Source: Acorus gramineus (taxonomy: Eukaryota; Streptophyta; Magnoliopsida; Acorales; Acoraceae). Taken from it: a stretch of 64,000 nucleotides of DNA. Numbering within the stretch: position 1 is the first letter of the stretch; the number at the start of each line of letters is the position of its first letter. The stretch lies in the NCBI GenBank assembly GCA_030737835.1, contig JAUJYN010000019.1:890433-954432 (forward strand). The letters run 5' to 3'. This document shows positions 36,461 to 48,889 of the stretch, piece by piece. Position numbers and translations under genes: made by a program. The notes beneath the pieces are model-generated. The model searched no databases and was not told the DNA's origin. It saw only the letters and a program-made list of their open reading frames with translations.

Positions 36461-37150
36461 GTGGCTTCTAAGCGAACACATCTCTATTGAGGAGGCTATG
36501 GATCGACTCCCTTTCCTCGGCAGACAACAGGCTCCCGACGAGAAAAAACTTCTCGGGGTCATGAGGATCTATCGGGACCTACTCGAGGTCTTCAAGTACC
36601 CTATCTTTGGGACCGGATCAATTTTCATCGGCTTTGACCCGGTCCTCCAACAGTTGATACCTCTTGGGATGTATCTCCCCTTCTTTGGGCAACTCCTCAG
36701 AGGGGGCAGCTTTGCTAATAGCGCTGCCATATAACAACATCTTGCCGTGACCTGATCGCCTCTGATTTCTATTATCCCTTCTGTGGTATGGTAACGGAGT
36801 CGCTGTGATAGATTGAAGGAATTGCCTTCATTGCTGCAAGCCAGGTGCGCCCGATGATGGTGTTGTAGGGGAATGGAAGGTCCATGATCATGAATTCTAT
36901 CATGGCGGTTTGATACCAGCATGAATTGGTAATGTGATGCAACTAGCAGGGATCACCCGAGCGCCATTGAACACGACCAAGGGATCTTCGGTTGGGGACA
37001 GATCGACCACCTTCAACTTCATCTGAAGTAGGGGTTGCATGAAGAGAATATCAGCCGAGCTCCCAGTGTCAACCAAGATCCGCTTTATGTCAAAATTCGA
37101 AATGTGCAAAGTGATAACGAGTGTATCCGAATGTGGCACCTAGACTCCCT
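36461..37150 (-). pseudogene. pol (PR): Tat-like aspartic protease and downstream region
   Basis: The minus strand encodes HSDTLVITLHISNFDIKR, then the protease motif ILVDTGSSADILF (catalytic Asp in DTG), and then YNTIIGRTWLAAMKAIPSIYH, typical of Tat and Ogre pol proteins. The frame then decays, with a stop near 36780 and several shifts up to the reverse transcriptase. Protease would cut the gag-pol polyprotein. Confidence 0.87.
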
Positions 37151-37754
37151 CCAAGTCATCAACAGAGAAGGAGATTACCCCCTTGACCTTGCTCCTCGCT
37201 CCTTGCCTTCTTCGTGACCAGTTTAGGTTCCTAGTCTATTTGCGTCATCTCAAAGGATACATTCATCCTTCTCGAAACCCAACGGACAGTTTTTGGATCG
37301 ATGAAGTAAGGTTCACCTCCACAAATGGCGTCGATGACCCTTTCCGAAGTGTTGTGGTCGACGTTTGTTATGTGCTGCTCTTTAATGGTCGGGACCATAT
37401 CGAAAGGTAGGTACTCCTTTATATGTCCCTTTTGGACTTGTTCCTCCAAGAATCTTTGAAAGGTGCAACATTTGTTGGTTCCTTGGATTTTGGGCAGCAT
37501 CTAGGACGGCAAAATCTTAAAATAATTCCCCCGTCCCTCTCGCACTTCATTTGTTGAAGCGCCGGTCTTCTTGTCTTTCTCGTTGGGCCGATCCTTGGGA
37601 TGCAAATCAAACGAGCATTTTAATGGTGCAGTGGTGGCGGCCGCCGTTGGTGATGTCTTCTCAATGACCACCGTTTGCTTGAGGAGGCTGGACTCCTCTT
37701 CTACCTTGGCGTACTTCTCAGCGTGCCCCATTAGGTCCCGGAGGTCAGAAGGAG
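37151..37754 (-). pseudogene. gag: Tat-like gag, C-terminal part
   Basis: The minus strand reads DLRDLMGHAEKYAKVEEESS, a Lys/Glu-rich linker (HPKDRPNEKDKK), an in-frame TAG near 37501, then CTFQRFLEEQVQKGHIKEYL and the pre-protease segment VRWVSRRMNVSF and VDDLEGV. This is the layout of the C-terminal half of a Tat gag. The N-terminal half is gone; homology stops at 37754, where an LTR-like TGTAATAACC begins. Confidence 0.82.
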
Positions 37755-39085
37755 TGTAATAACCTGAACCCTCTTTTGTTGGATTATTCTAATACTTACA
37801 TGTTTGGATTACAAGATAGCATTTATGCTATATAGAGCATATGGTCTTTATTTCTTTGAAGTTGTGCATTTTGTTTAATTATTCTTAAGTACCTTCGAGG
37901 CATATTTTGGATTCGAGCTAAACATATGAAGTCCTCATTATTTAGTTACCATTCATATAAAATTGGTTTGGTGTCATTTGAAGCTCTATTAGAAAATTTA
38001 TGACTGTTTTAACCATTATTGCCCCTAGAAGAAGAAAGCACCAGGTCTTCTATTCATTGCTGTTTTTAGAGCAGTTAGAGTCTTCTTCAGATCTTGGCAT
38101 AAAAAGAGAAGTTGTAGATATTTTTATCAGCTTCTTATAGAAGTTGTATTATCAGAAGTGAAGTTTCCTACGAGAAGATATGACAGTTTTAGTCGAGGTC
38201 ACACAGGTTTATAAGGAAGGTCAATTTGGTAATTTCTATGGATCTCTGAATTCCAATTAATGTGAAAGTCGGTTATATTCATTTCGAGGAGAGAGACCGA
38301 GAGTCATTTGGCTGAGAATTAAAGGGGAAACTTTTATAAAAATTGAGAAAACCTTTGTGGAATAATTTTCATGCAGCACTGGGTAAAGATTCTTATTCTT
38401 TTCATCATTAATGTTCTTTGTATGGAGTTAATCTATTTCAGTTTTGAATCAAAATATGTGATTTGGGGCTAAAATATGAATATGTTTGTGGGGTTGAATA
38501 AATAGAAATTAAAGGATTGTTTAGATTGTATTAATTTAGGATTTACAGTTGGGATATCATGTTTGTCTTGGGGATTTGTGAATTGTTTGATTAATGGGGT
38601 CCTTGAGGTTATATTTTTTTATCAGTGGGTCCCTCACTGCGTGGTGTAGGAGCTACCAGCTTTGATTGTAAATTGTGAGGTAAGTTGCTCGATCGACAAT
38701 TTTTTGTTCCATTCCATTCCACGCTTTATTGTCGTTGTCACTGTTTGGGTTATTCAAGATTTTGTAATAGACCGAGATTCGGAATATTCATATGATTGGT
38801 CTATTTATTTTGATATTCAAGGGTATTCCTTATTTTGCAACTTTTTTTATATAGTCCATTATTGATTCTCGTGAACTTATAATTGATTTGTTAGTATTGT
38901 GATCCTTCTTTGATATTATTCTATACATCCTAGTGATTTGTTGGCATCCTATGATCAACATGGTCGTGCAATCCGACCATGGAACCTTGTGGTGTGCTTG
39001 GTATCGCTGCTTCTTATATTATTTTTGTGTGCTGAATTTGGATGACCATAAACCTTACATTTGGGTTGAGGATTAGCTCCCCATG
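37755..39085 (+). mobile_element. AT-rich LTR-like fragment (type E)
   Basis: It begins TGTAATAACCTGAACCC exactly where the Tat gag homology ends, a start common among plant Ty3/gypsy LTRs. It is AT-rich, with no GC tract and no shared motifs with types A-D, and carries a possible TATA (CTTTTATAAAAATTG near 38331). No 3' LTR end, primer site or coding frame follows; at 39086 a type D LTR begins. Its assignment as an LTR rests on its start and position only. Confidence 0.5.
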
Positions 39086-41295
39086 TGTTATGCCTGTGTC
39101 ATTTGGAGCCATTTCGGTTAAGCCTTGCTCACATTTGGGTCATTCAGGGCCTTTTAATTTTTCGATCGGAGTCGCTAAAATTTTGGCTTTTAGCCACCTG
39201 CGGGAGTTAAAGCACTCTGATTGGAAATCTAACTGCATATTATGGGTCCTGGTACCGTTTAGTACTACCCATAAAAATTTCATCGAATTCCGGTAACGTT
39301 TTGAAAAATATGCAGTTCCGAATCGCATACGGGTTTGGCCGTTACTGGGTTTCGGTGGGTGAGATATTTTCGAGTGTGTGGTGCTTCTCCGCACGCTTCC
39401 CAATAAAGCAAAAATAAGTGGTTGAGTGAGGGTGAGCCTAACCCTAACCTCACCACCCCCTTATGGTCACCCCAAAACACTATTTGGGCATGGAAATGAC
39501 CTTTTTGCCCTCTCTCTCTCTCCCCCTCTCTCCCAACCTTCTTGGATCTCTCTTTTCTCTCCCTCTCTTGGTCTCTTTTTCCCCTCTTTGTGTGTGTGGA
39601 GAAGGAGGAGGAAGAAGCAAAAGAAGGAGAAGGTGATGGAGGAAGAGCAAGAGGTGAGTTTTCTGTATGTGTTGTTGTTGTGGTTTCTCCTCTCTCAAGC
39701 TCCCTCTCATGTCTTCCCCCCCCCCCTGTTTTGCAGCCAAAGAAGGCTGAGGAGGGCTGTGGAGGTGGTGGTAGTGGTGGTGGTGGTTGAGGTGGTCGCG
39801 GGTGCATCGAGGGCCCCCGAATCTCCCCCTTTCATTCCCCCTCCCTAGGTGAGCTCTTCCCCTTCTTTTCTTGGTTTTTTCATGGCTTAGGGGTTGTGGG
39901 GAAGTCATGCATGCTAGGTAGTTGGTTTAGGGTGAGTGAGAAGTATGGGGGAGGGGTTAAAGGGGTTGAAAGGGTGCTGCGCGTGCGCGCGGGTCTGTCC
40001 GCCCGCGTGCGCGTGCAGAGGGGCCCTGGCAGGCGCAGGTGGGCGTGCGCGTGCGCGTGGGCGCGCGGGTGCCAACGGAGTGGGCGCGCGGGTGCGCACG
40101 GACGCTGGCAGCCAGCGGGGTGCGCGCAGGGCGTGTGCGCGCGCGGGGCAGTGCGTCTCGGCGTGCGCCTGGGCATGCAGCAGGGTGCCAGTGCGCGCGC
40201 GTGCGTGCGTGCGCGTGCTGGGGCATGCGCGGGGCTGCCCAGGGTCTCGGGTAGGTGCTGGGGCACTTGGGCATGCGTGCGTACTCGCGTGCTCGCATGC
40301 GTGCGAGCCCGTATGCGTGCATGTCTAAGTCTTAGGCATTTCTAGTAATTTCTAAGTGTTATAATGTGTTGTTACTCACCAAATTTAATTCCATTACTTG
40401 CAAATCTCGTCGGATGGGATGCGCGAGGTCCCGGGTTGAGGTGAGTGGTTTGATCCAATCCCCCCCCTCTCGAGATGCGCTCGACGCGCGTAGTCGTGCG
40501 TCGCGCATCGATGGGGCATCCTAGCTATACTACTTGTGTAGATAAGTAGTATGGCCATGCTTAAACTATAATATGTTAGATATCTTGCATGCTAGGCTTA
40601 TATTACATGTATTGTATCCATGTATGAATGATTGTGTTGCATGCGCCCCTCTAGTATGGGCATGTATTGCTGTAATGTGTATTGATGTATAGAATATGGC
40701 ATGCCTTAGGTAGTATTGTAATACTACTCCCACCATATTAATTGGAATATCCAGCATGATTAAGTCTGGGTTAATAACGGGCACCTACCTAATATTCCCT
40801 TGCGATAAGACTCGAGGGCGTGGTGTAGTTGTTGCGCCCATGCTAATGGGGCAAAGCTATGACCGACTTCATGAGATGATGATCTCTCTCGCCCTCTCCC
40901 TCTGCACGGACTGAGTAAGTAGATGCGATTTCCTACTCGACTCAGGTTCGTTTGGAATATTGGCATGCACCTGTTAGTGCGCGAGATCGCGCTTGACCCT
41001 TACCTTTTAAGTTGGTGATATCCAACGCATGCTTAAGTTAGGCCTTGTGTGCTTATGTGATTAATGACCATGTATGCATGTTGTATGATTTATTATGATG
41101 TAAATCTATGAGTAGGGAGTATCCCTATGATTAATTGATATGTGATCGTGCATATGGTTCATGCACATAACTAAGATTAAATTCTCCTATAAAATATATG
41201 TGCATGTTAAAACTGATAGGCCTATTTGAAATAGGCGTGGGTATGACCTGTTGTCAGGTTGCACCTTATTAGTTAGAGCACTAGCGATGTAATCG
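39086..41295 (+). mobile_element. Type D LTR, 5' part
   Basis: It starts TGTTATGCCTGTGTCATTTGGAGCC at 39086. It has the CT-rich leader (39508-39600), a CCCTGTTTTGCAG acceptor-like site near 39736, the GGTGG-rich exon-like piece, the GGTGAGCTC site near 39849, a GC-rich tract (39975-40325) and a damaged acceptor (CTTGCAA) near 40400. It is cut at 41295 by a type C LTR. Sequence resembling its continuation reappears at 45788-47087. Confidence 0.83.
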
Positions 41296-44200
41296 TGTTA
41301 TGCTGTGTCATTTGGAGTGCTCTGATTGAAAATTTGGCTACATAATTTTTCTCTTAGAAGCTATGTATTTCCAAATTGGTATTTGGATTTAATTTTGTTA
41401 AAATCCAAGATGAAGAGGTTTAAATATGATTTTATTATGAGATGCTCAGTTTTGAGTTAGCTTTCGTACAAAAGTGGAATTAGATCAACTGGATTCATGT
41501 AGTAAAAGTTATGGGTATTTTTCCAAGTATACCCCGGGGATGAAAAATTCTGGCAGTAGCCCTGTTCAATGTTTAGCTCTCATTTCAGAATAGCTGGAGG
41601 GATTATTTGATCTTGGCATAAACATGAAAGTTGTAGATAATCTTCTTGGCTTTCCAGTGGACTTTGAATTGTGCAATTCGGAGCTATATTGAGGAAGTTA
41701 TGGCTGTTCTAGTGAAGCATATACAGAATTTCTAAGTCAGGGACGAATTGGACATTGTACCCCTCTTTTGGATATTTATGTGCCCAAAAATCTCTCTCTC
41801 TCTCTCTCTCTCTCCCTCCCACTCCCCACGTCTACCATCTTGGGCTTTCTTTCTCCCTTTTTACACACACATCCCCCAAGTGTTTGTGTAAATCTCTCAA
41901 AAAGAAGAGAAGGAGAAGGTGAAGGAGGAAGAGAAAGGTTTGTGCATGTGTTGTAGTTGTTGATCTCCTCTCTCTCAAGCACCCTCTCATATCTTCCCCC
42001 CCCCCTGATTTGCAGCCAAGAAGGAGGCTGAGGAGGCTGAAGAGGTAGTGGTGGTGGTGGTTGAGGTGGTCGTGGGCGCGTCGAGAGCCCCGCATCTCCC
42101 CCTTTCTGTTTCCCTCTTTTGGTAAGTCCTCTTCCCCTTCTTTTTGATTTTTAGGGCTGTTGGGATGGTTGGGGAGGTCATGCATGCTAGGTAGATGGGT
42201 TAGAGTGTGTGTGAGGGGTTGGGGAGGGTTAAAAAGGGGTAAGGGTTGGCTGGGCGCGCATTTGGGGTTGTCTGCACCCGTGCGCACGGGCGCTGGCAGG
42301 CGCTGGCGAGCGCGCAGACGCACGCGGGCGCGTGTGAGTGGCGCGAGCGGGAGTGCGCCCGGGGGTGCGTGTGAGTGCGCGTGGGCGCGCGCGAGCGTGC
42401 GAGCGCGTGGGGCAGTGCGCCTGGGAATGCGTATGGGCGCGAGGCTGGGGGCCAGTGCGCGCGCGTGCGTGCGCATGTTGGGGCATGCGCGGGCTGCCCA
42501 GGGTCTCGGGTAGGTGCTGGGGCACCCGGGCATGCGTGCGTACGCGCGTGCTCGCATGCGGGCGAGCACGTATGCATGCATGTCTAAGTCTTTGGTATTT
42601 CTAATGATTTCTAAGTGCTAAATTGCGATGTTACTCACCAAGTTTGATGCCCTTGGCCTCGTCGGATGGGATGTGCGAGGTCCCGGGTTGTATGGTGAGT
42701 GGTTCGATCCAATCCCCCCCCCCTCTCGGGATGCACTCGACGCACGTAGTCGCGCGTCACGCATCGATGGGGCCCCCTAGCTATACTACTTGTGTAGATA
42801 AGTAGTATGGCCATGCTTGAGTTATAATATGTAGATATCTTGCATGCTAGGCTTATATACATGTATTGTATCTATGTATGAATGATTGTGTTGCATGCGC
42901 CCTCTAGTATGGGCATGTATGTTGTAATGTGTATGGATATATAGAATATGGCATGTCTTAGGTAGTATTGTAATGCTACTCCCTCCATATTAATGGGAAT
43001 ATACAGTATGATTAAGTCTGGGTTAATAACGGGCACCTGCCTAATATTCCCTTGCGATAAGACTCGAGGGCGTGGTGTAGCTGTTGCGCCCATGCTAATG
43101 GGGCAAAGCTATGACCAGCTGCATGAGATGATGATCTCTCTCGCCCTCTCCCTCTAAACGAACTGGGTAAGTAGAGGCGATTTCCTACTCGACTCAGGTT
43201 CGTTTGGAATATTGGCATGCACCTGTTAGTGCACGAGATCACGCTTGACCCTTTCTTTTAAGTTGGCGATATCCAACGGATGTTAGGGCATATTTTGTAT
43301 GTTTATGTGATTAATGACCATGTATGCATGTTGTATGATTTATTATGATGTAAATCGATGATTAGGGAGTATCCCTATGATTAATTGATATGTGATTGTG
43401 CATATGGTTCATGCACATAACTAAGATTAAATTCTCCTCTAAAATATATGTGCATGTTAAAACTACTTAGGCCTATCTGAATAGGCGTGGGTATGACCTG
43501 CTGTCGGGTTGTACCTTATTAGTTAGAGCGCTAGCGATGTAATCGCCCCGTGCATCCGAGCGATGCCCTCGTTTGGAATTCAGGAGAATTCATTAGCTTA
43601 TGGGTTTACTTCTACGTGAGAGCAGAGGTAACCCCTTTGTGTCTGAGCGACGCAACGGTGTGGGAGTACAATAGTATTCTATATCTCGATAAGTGATTAT
43701 CGAGAGTAGTTGTCTTTCATTGGGTTCGCTTTGCGAACATGGGATCGTTCTCCCCTTCGTTGGATCCGATGTAGGAACTTCTCGGGATTACAGCTGTCCT
43801 GACAGAGGGCTCCCATCTGTAGGTACTACTGATGCATTTGGGAACGTACTGATCATGGGAGTATAGCAGGTAGAGGCTACCCGGGGAAAGGGCTACCGGT
43901 GGACCAAGGGTGTAGAGCGGTGTGTTGAGGGGTTACGGGTGTAGCTGTCCTGACAGAGGGCTCCCATCTGTAGGTACCACCGATGCATTCGGGAGCGTAC
44001 TGATCGTGGGAGTATACCAGGTAGAGGCTACCCGGGAGAGGGTTAACGAATGATGTTGCGAGCGTGGGATTGTTCTCCCCTTCGTTGGATCCGATGTAGG
44101 GACTCCCCGGCGTTACAGCTGTCCTGACATCCCATCCGTAGGTACCACCGATGCATTCGGAAGCGTGCCGATCGTGGGAGTATACCAGGTAGAGGCTGCT

Positions 44201-44679
44201 TGGGCTAAGGGTTACCGGTGGACCAAGGGTGTAGAGCAGTTTAAGTCTCTTCCAAAAGTCCTATGTCACCTCTAAGGGGGTGAGGGTGAGGATGAGGAGA
44301 AGACACATTACCGCGTGACCCATTTGTTGTTCGACCGTTCCCATAGTTGTTGGGTCCGGTCTCGTAATCGTTGTTCAAGGACATCGTTGGGCAGTTATCT
44401 AGATGTAGATGATCCAGTAGTGTTGTGTAGACCAGTAATTCCGGGTCTCTTCGACCGACGGTATGGTCTCTCCTCAAAAGTCCCAAGAGTCTTCCTCCGG
44501 GAGTGAGGGTGAGGGTGAGGATGGTCGCGCCGCCGCGTGACTTTGTTATCCATTGGGTTTCTACCCATGTTTTCCTTGAAAGGAAATTGTTTATGTATTG
44601 AACTGTTGTATGGTGATTGGTTTCCAGCCACTCACTGAGCTTGTAGCTCACCCCTCGTAGACTATTTCTTTTCAGGGGC
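41296..44679 (+). mobile_element. Type C LTR, nearly complete
   Basis: It starts TGTTATGCTGTGTCATTTGGAG at 41296. It shows the CT microsatellite (41790-41815), TTTGCAG near 42015, the GGTAAGTCC donor-like site near 42120, a GC-rich tract (42250-42580) and three CTGTCCTGACA units (43794, 43947, 44119). The first acceptor-like TTGCAGAT is deleted in this copy (GCCCTTGGCCTCGTCGG near 42648). It stops at 44679 just after the second acceptor-like TTTTCAG, where an inverted LTR end begins. Confidence 0.85.
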
Positions 44680-45787
44680 TGTCACGCCCCAGGGCGGCCG
44701 TCCCCGGGACGTGGCAAGTGTATATATGATATCAGCAGTCAATACAAGAAGTCAATAAAATACCCTAAACAACATCAACAATTTCAACACAGACAACAAA
44801 GGGGCTGACATGATATATACACAAATAGCGGAAGCTAAAAGACTGAATCTGTAACTCAAAGACATATTACAGACTCGATACACAATCAAATGTCCTGTGA
44901 GAGCCAATATATACAATGACATCCAAATATAATACAAACGCGTGCCCAAGCACGGAATATAATACATACAATCAAAAGGGATGTTGATAGCCTCTAAAAC
45001 TCGCGGTACGTAGCGCTGCTCCGCTACTGATGAAGTCACTCGGGGAGCTCCTCCTCTAGATCCGACTCAGATAACACTGGAGAAATAGATTATGCGAGGG
45101 GTGAGCCACACGCTAAGTGAACAGCACAACCCATGCATCACAATTTATATTAACCACCAGATATTATTAACCACAATAATCATTCAAGCCTCTAAGTGGC
45201 AGGAACTAAACATTCCAGTGGGTCGCTATATCGCCAACCCACTACACCCTCACCCTCACCCCTCAATAGGTGACATAGGATATTGGGACTTACTAAGCTG
45301 ATAATCATCACAACACAAAACCAGTGGGTCGCTACAACGCCGACCCACCACACCCTCACCCTCACCCCTCAATATGGTGACATAGGATATTGGGACTGAC
45401 TAGGCTGTTGGTCACCCTTGGTCCACCGATAGTCTCTCCTCCACTCCGTAGGTCGCTTGGCCACTCCCACATTCAGCACAGTCCGTCCCAAATCAGGAGG
45501 TGCCTACTGATGGGAGCCCTCTCACGGGACGGCCTTTCTAATGCTGGGGCAGTCTCTACACGGATCCAACGAAGGAAACAGAACAGCCTATCCATACGCA
45601 TATGATCCACTCGGATCCGTCGAGAACACATCTCAACAACTCTAATGTCATGAATTCTTCAGAATTCCTCCAGGGCGCATAACCAAGATGCGGGGAACAT
45701 GCATAATAATAATAACAAGGGTATAATATTATTGGGAAAAGAAACCCTGGGAGGGCAGCATGAGGTCCCGATATAGGACATCCCGTG
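44680..45787 (-). mobile_element. A-related LTR, 3' part, minus strand
   Basis: On the minus strand it ends at 44680 with the terminal GGGGCGTGACA and contains two G-rich hairpin units (45205-45385), the acidic exon-like stretch near 45040-45080 and the GAATTC dyad near 45653. It is cut at about 45787, where sequence turns to a plus-strand D-type LTR. Its 5' half and its second target duplication are missing. Confidence 0.85.
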
Positions 45788-47087
45788 TTTAGGTTTGTGG
45801 TTTGGTCCAATCCCCCCTCTCGAGATGCGCTCGACGCGCGTAGTTGTGCGCCGCGCATCGATGGGGCGTCCTAGCCATACTACTTGTGTAGATAAGTAGT
45901 ATGACCTTGCTTAGACTATAATATGTTAGATATCTCGCATGCTAGGCTTATATTACATGTATTGTATCCATGTATGAATGATTGTGTTGCATGCGCCCCT
46001 CTAGTATGGGCATGTATTGCAGTAATTTGTATTGATGTATAGAATATTGGCATGCCTTAGGTAGTATTGTAATACTACTCCCACCATATTAATTGGAATA
46101 TCCAGCATGATAGGCCTATTTGAAATAGGCGTGGGTATGACCCGCTGTCGGGTTGCACCTTATTAGTTAGAGCGCTAGCGATGTAATCGCCCCTGCATAC
46201 GAGCGATGCACTCGTTTGGAATTCAGGAGAATTCATTATCTTATCGGTTTTGTTAAGCCGGTAGTTGGGGCATTAAGCTAGGCCTACCCGTGCTAGGCGT
46301 GTATATGAACCGCCTGTTGGGTTATGTGCCTTGGGATTATTTCTGCGTGAGAGCAGAGGCAACCCCCCTTGTGTCCGAGCGACTCAACCGCGTGGGAGTA
46401 CAATAGTATTCGCTATTATCGATATGTGATTATCGAGAGTAGTTGTTTTTCCATTGGGTTCGCTTTGCGAACATGGAGTGTTTCCTCCCAATGTCGTCCG
46501 TGTTGAAGCAGGCCGGGTTAAAGCTGTCCTGACAGAGGGCTCCCATCCGTAGGTACCACCGATGCGTTCAGAAATGTACTGATCGTGGGAGTATACCAGG
46601 TAGAGGCTACCCGGGAGAGGGCTAACGAATGATATTGCGAGCGTGGAATCGTTCTCCCCTTCGTTGGATCCGATGTAGGAACTTCTCGGCGTTGGAAAAG
46701 CTGTCCTGACAGAGGGCTCCCATCCGTAGGTACCACCGAGGCGTTCGGAAGCGTACTGATCATGGGAGTATACCAGGTAGTGACTACTCGGGGAAAGGGC
46801 TACCGGTGGACCAAGGGTGTAGAGGAGTCTAATCTCTCCAAAAGTCCTATGTCACCTGTAAAGGGTGAAGGTGAGGATGAGGTGAAGACACGTCGCCGCG
46901 TGACCCATTCGTGGTTCGTCCGTTCCCATAGTTGTTGGGTCCGGTTGCATATCGATGTTCAAAGACATCGTTGGGCAGTTATCTCGATGTAGATGATCCA
47001 GTAGTGTTGTGTAGACCAGTAATTCCGGGTCTCATCGACCAACGGTATGGTCTCTCCCCAAGAGACCCAAGAGTCTCCCTCCGGGAG
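45788..47087 (+). mobile_element. Type D/C LTR fragment, middle part
   Basis: It resumes at the mini-exon end (TCCAATCCCCCCTCTCGAG) and follows the D LTR through the GCGCATCGATGGGGC motif, the AT-rich middle, two CTGTCCTGACAG units (46525, 46699) and GGGTGAAGG near 46865. It ends at 47087, immediately before the TG of a type A LTR. The 5 bp before that LTR are GGGAG. Confidence 0.8.
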
Positions 47088-47351
47088 TGTTATATTTGTG
47101 TCACTTTTAACCTGCTGGTAACCGTTGGAGCGTTCTATCAGTTTTTCAATTTTTTTTCGATTTTCGATCGGAACCGCTAATTTTTGGACTGTTAGCTATC
47201 GTCCTGAGTTAGAGGACTCCGATTGGAAATCTAACTGCATATTTGGTGTCCTGGCGCCATTTTAGGCCTCTCACGAAAATTTCATCGAATTCTGGCAACG
47301 TTTCCGAAATTTCACAGTTCCGGGGCGTATCTGGGTTTTTAAGTCGCTCGC

Positions 47352-47360
47352 TATATAAAT
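47352..47360 (+). promoter_or_regulatory. TATA box of the type A LTR
   Basis: TATATAAAT lies 265 bp into the LTR, upstream of a CT-rich leader. The same box is at 53662-53670 in the 3' LTR, and a variant TATATATAG at 10629-10637 in the solo LTR. It is the likely promoter core for element transcription. Confidence 0.65.
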
Positions 47361-48889
47361 GGAATCTAATTTTTGGTTGACCACTATTCATCATCCCTAC
47401 CATTTGGTTTTCTCTCTCCCCTCTCTCCTTTTCTCACTTTTGAGTCCCCTAGACCCCTCAAACCTAAAAACCTAAAGCATAGGACCCGATCTACACCCCG
47501 GTGCTTTCAAATCCGGATTCCGGCGAGATTTGCCCCTCCGTCCCCCCTCTCTTCTCCTCTGTTTTGGACCATTTCGAGGGCCAAGATAGATCCGGGTGGT
47601 GGAAGCCCTTGGGGAAAGGTTTCGGTGCGCGGAGAGCATCCGGACTTCTCTTCCTCCCCTTGGTAAGCCCTATTTCCCCTCTTTTATTGCATAGATGCTT
47701 GTTGGGAGGTCGGATTTGGGGTTGGGAGGCGGTGGGCGGCGGTGGGTGGCCGTCGGAGGGCTGTGGTGGTGGTCGGAGGCCTTGGGGTGGTCGGTGTTGG
47801 TGGTAGAGGAGCTCGGGTAGGGAGCTAGGCTGTCCGGGCAGGGTGTTGGGCAGCCCCGGGAGGTTTGGCAGCAGGCGCAGCAGGTGGGCGCACCAGGTGG
47901 CCGGGCGCGCGGGTGTGTGCGCGCAGGCGTGCGCGCGGCGTGCGCTCGGGTGGTGCTGCAGGCGTGCTGGGCGTGCAGGGCAGGGTAGACTGGGTAGGAC
48001 TAGCTCGGGTAGGCTGGGAGCAGGTGCACCAGTTTGCCGGGCGCGCGCGCGGGGGGTGCAGGGGGAGGTGTGCGGAGCGGAATGGCTGCGGGTTGTGCGA
48101 GCAGGGCAGGCCGGCTGGGCAGGCCATGCTCGGGCAACTGGCAGGGGGTGCTCGGGCATCAGGCGGGCAGTGGCTGGGCGTGCAAGGCGAGCGGTGCTCG
48201 GGCCACTCGGCGACATGCGCAGGCAGGCAGCGCGGGCAGCAGCGCGCGCAGGCTGGCAGGCGCGCTGGGGGCGTGCTGCCAGGCGCGCTGGGTGCGTGCT
48301 GCGCGGGCGTGCGCGTGGGCGCTGGGTGAGGGTCCCGGGTGCTGGGCGTTGAGCGTCGGGTGCTGCCGCGGATACCGGGCGCTGGGCTGAGGCGCAGGCG
48401 TGCGCGCGGTACAGTGGGTGGGAGCGGGCGGTGCGCGCGTGGTGCGCGCGGGTAGAGGCTGGTAGGTGCGCGCGGATAGGGGGCTGGAGGTGCGCGCAGG
48501 GTGCGGCGGGGCGAGACGCTGCGCGCGGGGCTTGCGGGGTGCTCGCGGGCCAGCGCGAGGAGTGCGGGGTGTGCGCGGGCGGCTGCGCTGGGGCGCAGAG
48601 GGGCGCGCGGTGCACCTGGGAGTTTCGGCGGTGTGTCCAGGCGGCGGGCAGGGGCCCGGCGGTGCGCTTGGGTGCGGGGGCGGTGGCGCGGCGACGCATC
48701 CGGGGGTGGGTGGCCGTGCGGGTGGTTGCTGGGGTGCGGGAGTGAGTCGGGGTGCTCGGGCTAGCGTGCGTGCGGGTCGTATGCACGTTTTCCCGAGTGT
48801 TGGGTGTTTGCTTGAGGGTTTTGTGTATTTTTGAAGTCTTTGGTAGTAGTTGTGGATTTTAACTCACCGTATAAATGTCTGTCTTGCAG

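Noticed and set aside
36165-36734. Plus-strand open frame of 189 codons across the Tat reverse transcriptase
   Set aside because: It is the antisense shadow of the minus-strand pol gene and has no recognisable domain.
47491-48786. Long minus-strand open frame of 431 codons (and similar ones at 11118-12110, 53686-54768, 28690-29430, 41832-42581)
   Set aside because: They span the GC-rich alternating tracts, where stop codons are rare in every frame, so several frames are open at once. The proteins are Ala/Arg/Pro/His runs with no domain, and the frames are not kept between copies.
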